A DNA stretch of 64,000 nt from Sorex araneus (taxonomy: Eukaryota; Chordata; Mammalia; Eulipotyphla; Soricidae), in assembly GCF_027595985.1 (NCBI RefSeq), contig NC_073308.1, positions 17,692,005-17,756,004 of the forward strand, read 5' to 3'. The notes below the pieces were generated by a model. It had not been told where the DNA came from and did not search any database. It saw nothing but the letters and a program-made list of their open reading frames with translations. Made by a program: the position numbers and the translations under genes. This document shows, one piece after another, positions 54,079 through 64,000 of this stretch (its first letter is position 1; every line of letters starts with the position of its first letter).

Positions 54079-54290
54079 GGCTGCCCAAAAGAAGAGAGAG
54101 AGTATGGGGGAAATGGTCTGCCATAGAGGTAGGGGGAGGGTTGGGAAAGGGGATGGGATACTGGATACTGGGAACATTGGTAGTGGAAAATATGCACTGA
54201 TGGAGGGATGGGTGTTTGATCACTATATGACTGAAACTCAAATATGAAAGCATTGTAACTGTATCTCACAGTGATTCAATTAAAAAAAAA
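54079..54290 (+). mobile_element. L1 3' UTR fragment
   Basis: 'atgcactgatggagggatgg', 'cagtgattcaattaaaaaa'. It is the continuation of the sequence that received the type A SINE. Confidence 0.8.
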
Positions 54291-54559
54291 GAGGAGGTTG
54301 CTAGTCATCAGCCTACCTCATTAATTTCCTGATTTATTACTGTTTTCTCTAATTGTTTATATTTATTCTTCATTTATTATTGCTTAGTTGTGTACTAGAA
54401 AAATGCAGAGAAGGAGAAAGGAACAATAAATATATAACTAGATAACTAAATAATAAAAATTTATCTAAACTATGTATCATTTGGATAACTAAATTTGATA
54501 ACTAAACTTATATATCATAACTAAGACAATAACTAACTCATAAGAATAAATAGCTAAAT

Positions 54560-54870
54560 GATAAGAACTCACCTTTTGAAGTCCATCAGAAGAGGGAAAG
54601 ACAAAGAATGAACTATCTCATCTGTGGGGTGTAAAGAAACATAGTAGGGATACAACAAAGACCCAAAGCAACAGACACTGAGCACTTGTATTATATAGGA
54701 AGCTGGCACAGAGGAGGGAAAATGAGGATTCAAGTGAGTAGCAGACACTGGGACAGTGATAGAGGGAAGTGGACACTCTGGAGAAGTTTGTAGTGAGAAG
54801 TTGTGTTGTGCGTGAAATCCTATCATTAAGAGTATTGTAAACCACAGTACCTGAAATAATTTTTTTAAAA
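54560..54870 (+). mobile_element. Older L1 3' fragment
   Basis: Diverged ORF2 end/3' UTR ('gaactatctcatctgtggg', 'agagtattgtaaaccac') with an A-rich end. Confidence 0.6.
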
Positions 54871-54902
54871 AATCTACTTTCAGTGAGATTATTCATTTAT
54901 TT

Positions 54903-55072
54903 ATTTTTGTATTCTGGCCACCCATAGTGGCGCCCAAGACTTATTCCAGGCTCTGTGCTAAGGGATCAGTACTAGCAGAGCTCGAGGACCACATAGGGTG
55001 CTTGGGATAAAACCTGGATTGGTCACTTGCAAGGCAAGGGTCCTGCTCGCCGTAATACTTTTCCAGTCCCCT
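54903..55072 (-). repeat. Type A SINE (minus)
   Basis: 'ctctgtgctaagggatcag', 'acttgcaaggcaagggtcc', ending 'ttttccagtcccct'. Confidence 0.75.
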
Positions 55073-55317
55073 CAGTGAGATAATATTTAAATATTAATAA
55101 AATATAGGGACTACTTAGAGAAAGAATGAAGTATTTTAGAATTAATGAACTAAAGTATTCAACTATAATATAAGCACGAACCATGAAAGTATATGATCTC
55201 TCTTATTCCTAGATATTCCTAGATATTCCTAGATATCTCTCTTATTCCTGTGTTATTCCTTTGAGGAATGTACAATTATTTTGTTATATTTTATTAGGTC
55301 ACCATGACCTACAACAT

Positions 55318-55565
55318 GGACTGGAGTGATACCACAGCGGGTAGGGCATTTGCCTTGCACACAGCCTACCCGGGTTTGATTCCTCCATCCCTCTCGGAGA
55401 GCCCAGCAAGCTACTGAGAGTATCCCGCCCACATGGCAGAGCCTGGCAAGCTACGTGTGGCATATTCGATATGCCAAAAACAGTAACAAGTCTCACAATG
55501 GAGACGTTACTGGTGCCCGCTTGAGCAAGTCGATGAACAATGGGACAACAGTGCAGTGCAGTGCA
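55318..55565 (+). repeat. Type B SINE with 12-bp target-site duplication
   Basis: Complete tailless copy ending in 'gtgcagtgcagtgca'-type repeats. Flanked by 'gacctacaacat' at 55306-55317 and 55566-55577. The host sequence (about 55290-55640) looks like an old antisense L1 3' end. Confidence 0.93.
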
Positions 55566-56398
55566 GACCTACAACATTGTTCATAATAGAATTTCAGGTG
55601 TACAATGTTCTAACATCACTCCTAACACCAGTGTGAACTTCCCCCCGACAACGTACAAATTTTTGTTATCTTAAGGTAAACTTACATTAACATCATTTCT
55701 TTCTTGCCCAGGTTTTCCCCTCAATATCATTACTCTTTTCGTTCATTTTCTGTCTTTGACTGTAACCATTCATGAAAATGTTCTTCCACACAGTTCAGCC
55801 AAATTGTAAAGAAAATCACTGGGATCTCTGTAGAGGAATCTATCTTAGTAGTATCCTCCTCACTATTTCTTTTGAGGTGCAGAGGCTATTTAGTTTCTGA
55901 TAGTCCCATTTGTTATCTCTGCTTCCACTTGCTTGGTCAGTGGCATTTCATCCTTGAAGATACCTTTAGCTTCAGTGTCATGAGGGTTTTGCCAACCTTT
56001 TCATCAGTGTACTTTATGGATTCTGGTCTGATGTTGAGATCTTTAATCTATTTTGATCTGACTTTTGTGCATGGTGTTAGGTAGAAGTCTGAGCCCAATT
56101 TTTTGCATCTAACTGTCCAGTTTTGCCAGCACCATTTGTTAAAGAGGCTTTCCTTGCTCGGCTTTATATTTCTCAATCTCTTATCAAAGATTAGATGATC
56201 ATATATTTGATGGTGTGTGTAAGGATATTTAACCCTAATCCAGTGGTCTGCAGATATGCCTTTGTTCCAATATCATGCTGTTTTTATTATTACCATTTTG
56301 TAGTACAATTTGAGGTTGGGGAAGGTAATGCCTCCCATCTTTTTCCCCCAAGAATTGCTTTAGCTATTTGTGGGGGCTTATAATTCCATATGAATTTC

Positions 56399-58485
56399 TT
56401 TTGCCCGCACACCTGGCTGTCTTCCCCAGGGCCCCTCAAAGAGAGTGGGCTTCAGTTTCCCTCCCCACCCTGAGCAGAGCTCCCGTGGCCAAAGACCTCC
56501 GGAGCCTAGACACAGCCATGCTGAAGGCCCCTCTCCACATGTTCGGATGAGCCTCACGCATGAAGGTACTGACAGAGGAACCCAAGTGTGTGGGACCCAG
56601 GACTGAGACCTCCAAGCCTGCTCAAATCAGGACTGGGGCTCTTCCACCTAGATTTCCCATTTTCCAGTAGCTAGGCGGTCACACCCAGGGACTGCCCCCG
56701 GCACCATGTAATCCCACCAACAGCCAACATCCAGAGACTTAAAACCAAGCTCCCAGACAGCGCAGGGGCCGCGGTTTTCCTGAGCGCAAAAGGGAGACGC
56801 CGATCCAGCCAAAACAGGACGTGAGCGCGCTTGCGGGAGTCCCCAGGGGGCGGGGGCGGTGACCCCCGCCCACCGCAGTTAGATACTTAAACCCACCTCC
56901 CCCACGTGTGCTTCCTTTTGGACCCGGCTGTGGAGCGAGCACGATGGAGGGGCCCGAGGGAGCGCCCTCGGACCCCAAGCAGCCCACTGAACTAATTCCG
57001 GCATGGGACCAGAGACCCCACGGCGTGCTGAAGCAGTGGGACCCGGGCATCCCCCAATTCTTTTAACCTGTCTCTCTCTCAACTCCTCCCTCCTGAGCAC
57101 AGCGCAGGGGCCGCGGTTTTCCTGAGCGCAAAAGGGAGACGCCGAGCCTCTCTCTAGGTTTCTCCATCTTATGAGCACCATAAAAGGGTAAAAGTTTGTA
57201 GTGATGTTATTTCTGGTTGTACTTTCCCTGGACTTTATACAGAAACCCAAAACCGCGCGGCCGCTGCTGCGGCCGCGCGACTTAATGTCATCTTAGTATG
57301 AGCAATATGTAATGGTTCCTTTCTAATGGGGCGGACTTTTGTGGGAGATCCTAATAGTAAGTCTGTTTTTGAAATATTGAAGGCAATCAAAGTGGTAGCC
57401 ATCTCACTAGACTGAACTAAGCTATATCCCCACGCCGGTTGAGAAGAAATTTTCTTCTTTCTCGGGAAGAAACGCGGTGTGTCATCAACTACAGTGTGAT
57501 GTCCATTAAGCAAGCAGATCTGGTGGCGTGGGAATGGGATATAAGGGGAAAAATTATGTACAAGGAACAGCGGGACGCTGGTGGAATCTCGAGCCGGAGC
57601 CGATACCAGCGCAAGACCTTCGGGTCCAGAGACTGCTTGGAGACACTCTACTAGTCTATCAACTAAGCCAGAGCCCCATGCCTGCTGATGACGGGAAATA
57701 ACCATCCTTTTCGGTTTTTTTTCCCTTGTCAGGCAGCGTGGCGATTACTAAAACAGGCGTGAACTCGGTGGCGCGGGGCAAGGGGGAAAAAGAAAAACTA
57801 TGTAACAAACAGCGGGACTTAATATCTCTATATTCTTAGCAATGGAGAACTATCAAATGCCTCCTTGGCAATAGGACTGCTTTTCTTTTTTGGGGGAAAC
57901 CCCAACAACGGTAGTGAGTTGTGTATCGAAACATGGAATGTAATCGAAATAAGGCGTAAACGAAGTGAAACATATCATGTGCAAGGGTTGGGACTGGGGA
58001 GGTGGGAGGGGGCGGCAGGTATACTGGGGGGGTTGGTGATGGAAGATGGGCACTGGTGAAGTGAAGGGTGTTTGAGAATTGTATAACCGACATAATCCTG
58101 AGAACTATGTAACCCTCCACATGGTGATTCAATAAAATTAAAAAAAAAAATTAAAAAAAAAAAAAAAACCAAGCTCCCAGAATCGTGAGGCCACTTCACG
58201 GCCACACAACATCTTATAGCCTAGCTCTCCCTCTGGGAGAACCTGGCAAGCTACTGAGAGTTTTCTGCCCACATGGGAGAGCCTTGCAAACTCCCCATGG
58301 TGTATTCATATGCCAAAACCAGTAACAATGATGGGTCTCATTCCCCTGACCCTGAAAGAGCCTCCAATGTGACATTGTTGGGAAGGACAAGTAAAGAGAG
58401 GCTTCTAAAATCTCAGGGCTAGGACGAATGGAGATGTTACTGAGACCGAAATTCAATGATCAAAAGGATGATGATGATGATGATG
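56399..58485 (+). mobile_element. Composite type C element inserted in L1, itself interrupted
   Basis: Left part 56399-56756 and right part about 58181-58485 together give the type C order found at 38.1 kb, ending in a GAT repeat. Flanked by 'atgaatttc' at 56390-56398 and 58486-58494. The split is caused by a second insertion at 56757-58164. Confidence 0.85.
56757..58164 (+). mobile_element. 1.4-kb L1-tailed non-coding retroelement, 16-bp target-site duplication
   Basis: Flanked by 'aaaaccaagctcccag' at 56741-56756 and 58165-58180, with a poly-A tail. A 47-bp segment starts at the first base (56757-56803) and recurs unchanged at 57099-57145. A GC-rich 5' part leads to an L1 3'UTR-like block (about 57218-57410) with a perfect 11-bp hairpin (57254-57279). 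A middle part follows, then a second L1 3'UTR-like block (about 57815-58140) ending 'gattcaataaaatt'. No ORF1 or ORF2 sequence is visible; the frames up to 156 codons look incidental. Confidence 0.85.
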
Positions 58486-58993
58486 ATGAATTTCAGGAGT
58501 GTTTGATCAATTTCTTTGAAGAATATAATGGGTATCCTTATAGGGATTGCATTGAATTTGTATAAGGCTTTGGGGAGTATTGCCATGTTGCCAATGTTAA
58601 TTCTGCCAATCTATGAGCAAGGAATGTGTTTCCATTTCCCCGTGTCATCTTTTATTTCTTGAAATAGTGTTTTATAGTTTTTTTTGTACAGGTCCTTTAC
58701 CTCCTTAGTCAAGCTGATTCAGAGTTACTTGATTATCTGAGGCATGATTCTGCATGGGATTTTCTTTTTCCTATCACATTCTTATCTCATTATTTGCATA
58801 TATGAAAGCTATGGACTTTTGGGTATTGATTTTATAACCTGCCACTTCATTATACTAGTCTGTTTTTTCTAGGATCTTCTTGGTAGATACTTTAAGATTC
58901 TCTTAGTACAGTGTTATGTTATCTGCCAATAGTGAGAGCTTGATTTCTTCCTTTCCTATCTGGATGCCCTTAATATATTTTTCTTCCCTAACT

Positions 58994-59329
58994 CTATGGC
59001 AAGTACTTCAGTACTATATTGAATAGACGTGACTTTGTATCGTCTCTTGTTTCTGATCTTAGAAGGAAGTCTTTCCGTTTTTCCCCATTGAGAATAATGC
59101 TTTCCAAGGGGCTTGTGCTAGATGGCTTGACTATACTGAGAAAAGTGCCTTCGATTTTCATTTTGCTGAGAGTTTTCATCATAAACGGGCACTTGATCTT
59201 GTCAAATGCTTTCTTCGCATCTATTGATAATATCATATGGCTTTTATATTTTCTTTTATTGATATAATGTATTATGTTAATTGACTTGCAAATGTTAAAC
59301 CATCTTTGCATCGCCAGGATGAATCCCAC
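58994..59329 (-). pseudogene. L1 ORF2 reverse-transcriptase fragment
   Basis: A 111-codon minus-strand frame containing SIDAKKAFDKI and ESIILNGEKR, typical of the L1 reverse transcriptase fingers/palm. Just downstream in the same element (58918-58926) the usual FADD catalytic box reads L-A-D-N, so one catalytic Asp is lost. Stops interrupt the frame on both sides, so the copy is dead. Confidence 0.9.
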
Positions 59330-59796
59330 TTGGTCATGAGTTATTGGATTCTATTTGCTAATATTTTGTTAAGGATCTTTGCATCCGTGTTCATCGGGAA
59401 TATTGGCCTATAATTTTCTTTTTCTGTGGTGTCCCTGTCTGCTTTTGGTATTAGGGTGATATGTGCCTCATAGAAACTGTTTGGTGGTATTTCCATGTCT
59501 TCAATTTCCTTGAAAAGCTTGAAAAGGACTGGTCTCCTTTAAATGTTTGAAAGAATTCACTAGTGAATGAATCATTTAGACCTGGGCTTTTGTTTTGGGG
59601 AAGATTTTTTATTACTGTTTTAATTTCCTTGATAGTGATAGTCTATTCAGGTATTCCAGATCTTCTCGATTTAACCTTTGCAGGTTACAGGAATCCAGGA
59701 ATTTATCCATTTCTTCTAGGTTGTCTTGTTTCATGGCATATACTTATCTCCTATGATCTTTTGAATTTCTTTGGATTCTGTTGTGATGTCCCCATT

Positions 59797-59955
59797 TATT
59801 TTATTTTATTTTATTTTATTGCTTTTGGGGTCACACCTGGCAATGCTCAGGGTACTGTGCTCTGGAATCACTCCTGGCAGTGCTGGGGGACCATATGGGA
59901 TTCCAGGTATTGAAACCAGATTGGCTACGTGCAAGATAAACTTTCTACCTCCCCC
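59797..59955 (-). repeat. Type A SINE inserted in L1
   Basis: Begins with TTTTA repeats (the tail on the minus strand), then 'gcttttggggtcacacctgg', and ends near 'gtgcaagataaactttctac'. The L1 sequence resumes beyond it. Confidence 0.85.
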
Positions 59956-60808
59956 ACTTTTCATTTTTGATTCAGTTTATTAGAGTTCTCTCTCCTCTCT
60001 CTTTCTCTCTCTCTTTTTCTTTGTGAGTCTTGCTAGTGGTTTAGCAATCTTGCTTATTTTTTCAAACCAGCTCTTGGCTTCTTTGATCTTTTCGATTGCT
60101 TTTGGGGAATTCAGTCCATTGATTTCTGCTGTTAAATTTTATTATTTCTTTCATCCTGCCTGGCTTGGTTTCCTTTTGTTGGTATTTTCTAAGACCATAA
60201 GCTGTGAAGTCAAGTTATTTATGTGTGCCCTTTCTTCCTTCCTGATAAACGCTTGCAGAGCTATAAATTTTCCCCTTAACACTGCTTTAGCTGTGTCCCA
60301 CAAGTACTTGTAGCTCGTATTTTCATTCGCATTTGTTTCCAGGAATCTTTTAATTTCTTCCTTGATTTCCTCTCTAATCCGCTATTTATTCAACATTGAG
60401 CTGTTTAATTTTCAGGTGTTTGATTTGATTCTTTGTTTGTGTGTGTGATTAACTTCTATCTTCAGTGCATCGTAGTCTGAAAAGATAGTTGATATACAAT
60501 TTCTATCTTCCTGATTTTATTGGGATATAGTTTGTGTCCCAGCAAATGGTCTATCCTGGAAATTGTTCCATATGCACTGGAAAATAATGTATAAATGGTT
60601 TTCAGAGGGATAAAAGGCACTGTATGCATCTATTAGCCCTCTCTCTTCCATTTCTTCCTTCAGAGCCAGTACTTTCTTGCTGAGTTTTAGTTTTGTTTAT
60701 CTATCAAGAGGTGATAAGGTAGTGTAGAAGACTTCAACTACTATTTTGTTGCTACCAGTGTACTCTTTGAAGTATATTAGCAGTTGTTTTAAGTATTTTG
60801 CTGGCCCC

Positions 60809-61048
60809 TCATATTAGTGACACTTTTATTTGTAGCTTTTGTATTTCTGCTCTCATTTTTTCCTGTATTTTATTGGCTATCAGTTCCACTGTTTCTTTCA
60901 TATCCTCCTTTACTTTACTGGATGTCTGTTCCACCATTTCTTTTAGCTTATTGAACATCCTCAGCATTTCATCTCTGAATTCTTTATCGGAGTGATTGTA
61001 TTTGTGAATATTCCCTGTTGAGGCTTCTGGGCTCTTTTCTTCATCCAC
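60809..61048 (-). pseudogene. L1 ORF1 N-terminal/coiled-coil fragment
   Basis: A 79-codon minus-strand frame starting MDEEKSPEASTG and rich in Glu, Lys, Met and Leu with heptad-like spacing (FNKLKEMVEQTSSKVKEDMK). This resembles an L1 ORF1p N-terminus and coiled coil. The RRM and C-terminal parts are absent, and ORF2 endonuclease-region sequence follows almost at once, so a deletion is likely. Confidence 0.65.
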
Positions 61049-62009
61049 TCGTCATGGTGGGTATCTGTGCTGTGTCTTCATGTTGCTGTAGTAGCATTTT
61101 TCTATCAGTGTCCCCCTCTTGCTGCGAGGGAGGATTCTGGATGAGCGTGGTCAATGGTGGTCTCCTTTTTCCCTTCAAGAATACTGACTTCCTCTTTGGT
61201 GCTCCTGTGTGACTCATGTGGGGGTCGATAGTGCAGCTTCAGGGGATATGTTTTTTTTTTTTTACATTAAGCTTGTTCAGATTCTTGTGTTCACCATTAT
61301 TTTGTTAAGTTAGGGGATTATTTTGATTAGAGTAGGCTACTGGAGTATTGGCCTAATGTGTTTGGAATAGCCACACTCTCCTCGTAAGAATTAGATAAGG
61401 GAGGTTAAGGTATGAGTCAAAGTGCTATGAAAGAGGAAAATAACTGCAGCCGTGTGAGTGGTCACTGCCCCAGAGGCTACACCCCCACCACAGCTGTACC
61501 TGTGGGGGAGGGGCTTGCGTTGGTGCAGTCCTAGGTTGGAGTTCTACTTCCAATGCACTTCTAAAACCGGAGTCCCCTCTGGCCTAGGTGCTCATGAGGG
61601 CACCTTAGCTGAGAAGGGGTCTTCCAGTTCACTGTGGCATCTTGCTCAACTCGCTGCTCAGGAGGCCATGGCACTATTGTTTTTTCTTATAAGGAGATAT
61701 TTCAAGATTTCAAGATATTTCAATGTCTTCCTCATTTAACTTTTCATTACTAGGTTTAGCATTCAGTGATGGTTTTGCACTAGAATAAATTGTTATTAAA
61801 TGTGTCAAGCAGTGGTTCCTAATCCCATCATTTCTACTTTCACTTGATAACATTTTACTGTAAGGAAGAGCTTTTTCCTCTTTACATCACTCATTAATAT
61901 ATTCACTTATTTTTTTTTTGTTGGTGTTAATTCATAGATTCTTACTTTATTCAATGGTTCATGTCTGTAATTCATTACCATGCTGATTGGTTTGGTGTTC
62001 ACACTGTTC

Positions 62010-62160
62010 AAGATTTGCTGATCTGAAACTCCTGGCTACTCCCAGCTCTGTGCTCAGGGTTATTCCTGGAGGTACTGAAGAGACTATGTTGTACCAAAGA
62101 TCCAGGTAGGGTCAGCTACATACAAGGGAGCACCGAGCCCCCTGTGATATTTCTCAGCTA
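62010..62160 (-). repeat. Degraded type A SINE
   Basis: 'cagctctgtgctcagggtta', 'gtcagctacatacaaggg'. Strongly diverged. Confidence 0.6.
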
Positions 62161-63316
62161 CTTGATATTAGTCTGGGAAGCTGGAAACTGTTTCAGAAAA
62201 GTTCTGCTTCCTAGTTTATGTTTCCCTTTGTGCCCAACACAAGAGCACCCAGTGCCTAACATAAGTTCTCATACATAGCAAAAGATCTCAACAATTTTCA
62301 AAAGATATGAAAATAACTACCACTTGCTGATTGACTGGCATGACGAAAATATTGCCAGATTTGAAAGCCACTGATTCAGTATGCTTGTCTTTGGAAAGTT
62401 GTCTAGACAGATCACAAAATGAGTGACAATATTTCCTGGTAGGAAGTGAACTGAGAACCTGAGCAGGGGAAAAAGAGCAGGAAAGAGACTTTTTTTAGCT
62501 ACAAGCTCTTTGGTTGCTTCTGAATTTTTAAACAATGTGAATGCATTGACTATTAAATCAATTCATTAAAAAGAGAAGTTCATTTCAAAGGTACTCCCCC
62601 CCAAACACACAAGGATAGTTGATTGAGCAGATGAGGAGTTAATGTTGCCTTCAGAGGTCAAAGAAAGGAGGCTTAGCTGACCTCTGGCTATTATAGGTCA
62701 AGAAGGAACAGAGGGAAAGGTCTGTCAATTAGGAGCAGCAAGAAGAATGCTTTGGGATTGGCGGCGCAGGTCGTGGAGCAGGATGCCATGGGAAGCACAA
62801 AAGAATGTTGACTTTAAGGCTCAGGGTAGGAGAAAAAGAAAAATGTTGGTAGGGAGTTGAGAGTGGCTTTTGGTAAATTGTTTCCAACATATTTGTCAGA
62901 ATTTATTTCTTAGTCACATTTCTTACATTCGTTGTTTCAACCTGTACCAGCCATAGTGTATGGAGAGGAGAAAAAGCAGGTAATGCCTGCATTTTCTCAT
63001 GAAGAAATGGAGGAGAAGATGCCTGTGAAATGGGAAAGTTAAATGAATGTGTCCAACCTCCTCAGATCCTGATCCGATCAATCTCCGCCCAGTGAAGAAG
63101 AGCTTCTCTGGGGCCACAGTGCTCCCCTCCCATAGTGTTCCTCCGCTGTATCCCTCCGCTGGAGTGCACGGTCCCACCTTCAGCCAGAAAGTGAAGCCCG
63201 GGAGGCAGTCCTCTTTAACTCCCACCGCTTCTTACTCCCTCCTGGCCCCTTGCCCTCTCACTGTCTCTTGGTCTTAATCTCAGTTGCAGAGTCTCACTCC
63301 AAAGTCTGCCGTCTTT

Positions 63317-63324
63317 GTGTGCAA

Positions 63325-63363
<39 letters not shown>

Positions 63364-63405
63364 TGTGCAAGTCTTTGTGTGTGTGTGCAAGTCTTTGTGT
63401 GCAAG
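63317..63405. repeat. TG microsatellite with a 'gcaagtcttt' interruption pattern
   Basis: (TG)n runs separated by two copies of 'tgtgcaagtcttt', giving a small higher-order tandem structure. Confidence 0.9.
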
Positions 63406-64000
63406 GCCCACAGCGGACTGTTCACGTAGGTAGTTTCCAATCATCTCTAGCCTCATGCTGCTGCTTTTTCCGTACAGGTAGTCTCTGAACACAGGAATCC
63501 ATGTGGAATTGCCCATTTATGCAGTGTCAGGTGTTTTTCTTCATTTTAAAATACTGTGTGATCAACCCAGAAGCCCCCTTTTCACTCTGACATGCCCCCA
63601 TTGGTCTGCATCCCTCCTTGTCTCCCAAAGCTTTACTTCAAGGTCAACCTATGCTGATTCCAGAAGCAGAAAAACACTGGAGGGAAACTGCGGTCATGAG
63701 GTGCCTTCCTAACTGGGCTTTTATCTCCCTGTGACTTGTTGTTTTTTCCAGCTATCATGTGGGAACCCATCTGGATGACAGTGATGGTCGACTCCACTGT
63801 ATCTCAACACATTTTGGTGAATGTATCACATGGCAGAAGGCAGCCGTCTTTTGGATAGACAGAGAAATAGATAAATGAAAGATTTAGAGGAATACACACC
63901 AGCAGACTTATGCTCTGGTCAGTGTGGTGGTAATTTCTACCCATGAGTGCCTCAGACTTCCACGGCTACCTTCCCATGTGAAAGAATGTCTATCTCTACT

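Larger units (their letters stand above)
55850..61700 (-). mobile_element. Rearranged minus-strand L1 with nested insertions
   Basis: Antisense ORF2 runs from about 55850 to 56398 and resumes at 58495 to about 60800. It is followed by an ORF1 coiled-coil segment (60809-61048) and a GC-richer, 5'UTR-like part to about 61700. Insertions at 56399-58485 and about 59797-59955 interrupt it. The 3' end of ORF2 and the 3' UTR are absent at the left, and the ORF1 C-terminus plus the start of the endonuclease seem deleted near 60800. Confidence 0.85.
52545..64000 (+). other. SPATA17: SPATA17 intron 3 (partial, runs off the right edge)
   Basis: No further SPATA17 exon was recognised. The stretch 53.1-55.1 kb is a run of L1 3' ends and SINEs, and 55.3-61.7 kb is L1 sequence with nested insertions. 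The stretch 61.74-64.0 kb is mostly single-copy sequence with a degraded SINE (62010-62160) and a TG microsatellite (63317-63405). The 100-codon frames at 62.9-63.3 kb have no family resemblance I can name. Confidence 0.8.

Noticed and set aside
57235..57705. 156-codon minus-strand frame in the 1.4-kb retroelement
   Set aside because: It runs through L1 3' UTR-like sequence and a GC hairpin (giving an Ala run). It resembles no retroelement protein.
53700..64000. Search for SPATA17 exon 4 and, at 1-13.4 kb, GPATCH2 exons 6-10
   Set aside because: No sequence resembling the expected next protein segments with splice signals was found, so these exons are taken to lie outside the window.

Overview
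This is a mammalian nuclear genomic window. The protein-coding signal is two short sets of split exons in large AT-rich introns, with abundant SINEs, L1 fragments, LTR-like pieces and microsatellites. The dominant SINE is tRNA-derived (A-box-like 'tagcacagcgggta', B-box 'ggttcgattcc', ending 'gacccaaaaagc' plus poly-A). I associate it with shrews (Soricidae, e.g. Sorex); this assignment is from memory of the repeat family, not from a search.

Gene content. Two genes lie head to head and share one CpG-rich promoter near 30.1-30.8 kb. On the minus strand is GPATCH2: exons 1-5 (30227-30282, 20014-20730, 15913-15974, 13969-14151, 13426-13505) join in frame to 366 codons. The C-terminal exons, including the G-patch domain, lie beyond the left edge. 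On the plus strand is SPATA17: exons 1-3 (30703-30770, 48809-48898, 52463-52544) join in frame to 80 codons and contain two complete IQ motifs. The remaining exons lie beyond the right edge. All splice junctions that can be seen are GT-AG and phase-consistent. The two start codons are about 420 bp apart. A 14-bp perfect palindrome matching the RFX X-box sits just upstream of the SPATA17 start, which fits a testis/axoneme gene.

Layout. 1-13.4 kb: GPATCH2 intron 5 (part), with SINEs and a 5'-inverted L1. 13.4-20.7 kb: GPATCH2 exons 5-2. 20.7-30.2 kb: GPATCH2 intron 1, with SINEs and a long purine tract. 30.1-30.8 kb: promoter. 30.8-48.8 kb: SPATA17 intron 1, rich in L1 3' ends, LTR-like sequence and composite SINE-related elements. 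48.9-52.5 kb: intron 2. 52.5-64 kb: intron 3 (part), holding a rearranged minus-strand L1 (about 55.85-61.7 kb) that carries nested insertions.

The most unusual material is in the repeats. There is a three-level nest at 55.8-61.7 kb. Inside it is a 1.4-kb L1-tailed, apparently non-coding retroelement with 47-bp repeats at its 5' end and a GC-rich hairpin. A second family of about 0.5-0.6 kb composite elements has target-site duplications but no poly-A tail. I found no tRNA, rRNA, CRISPR or microbial-type operon features.
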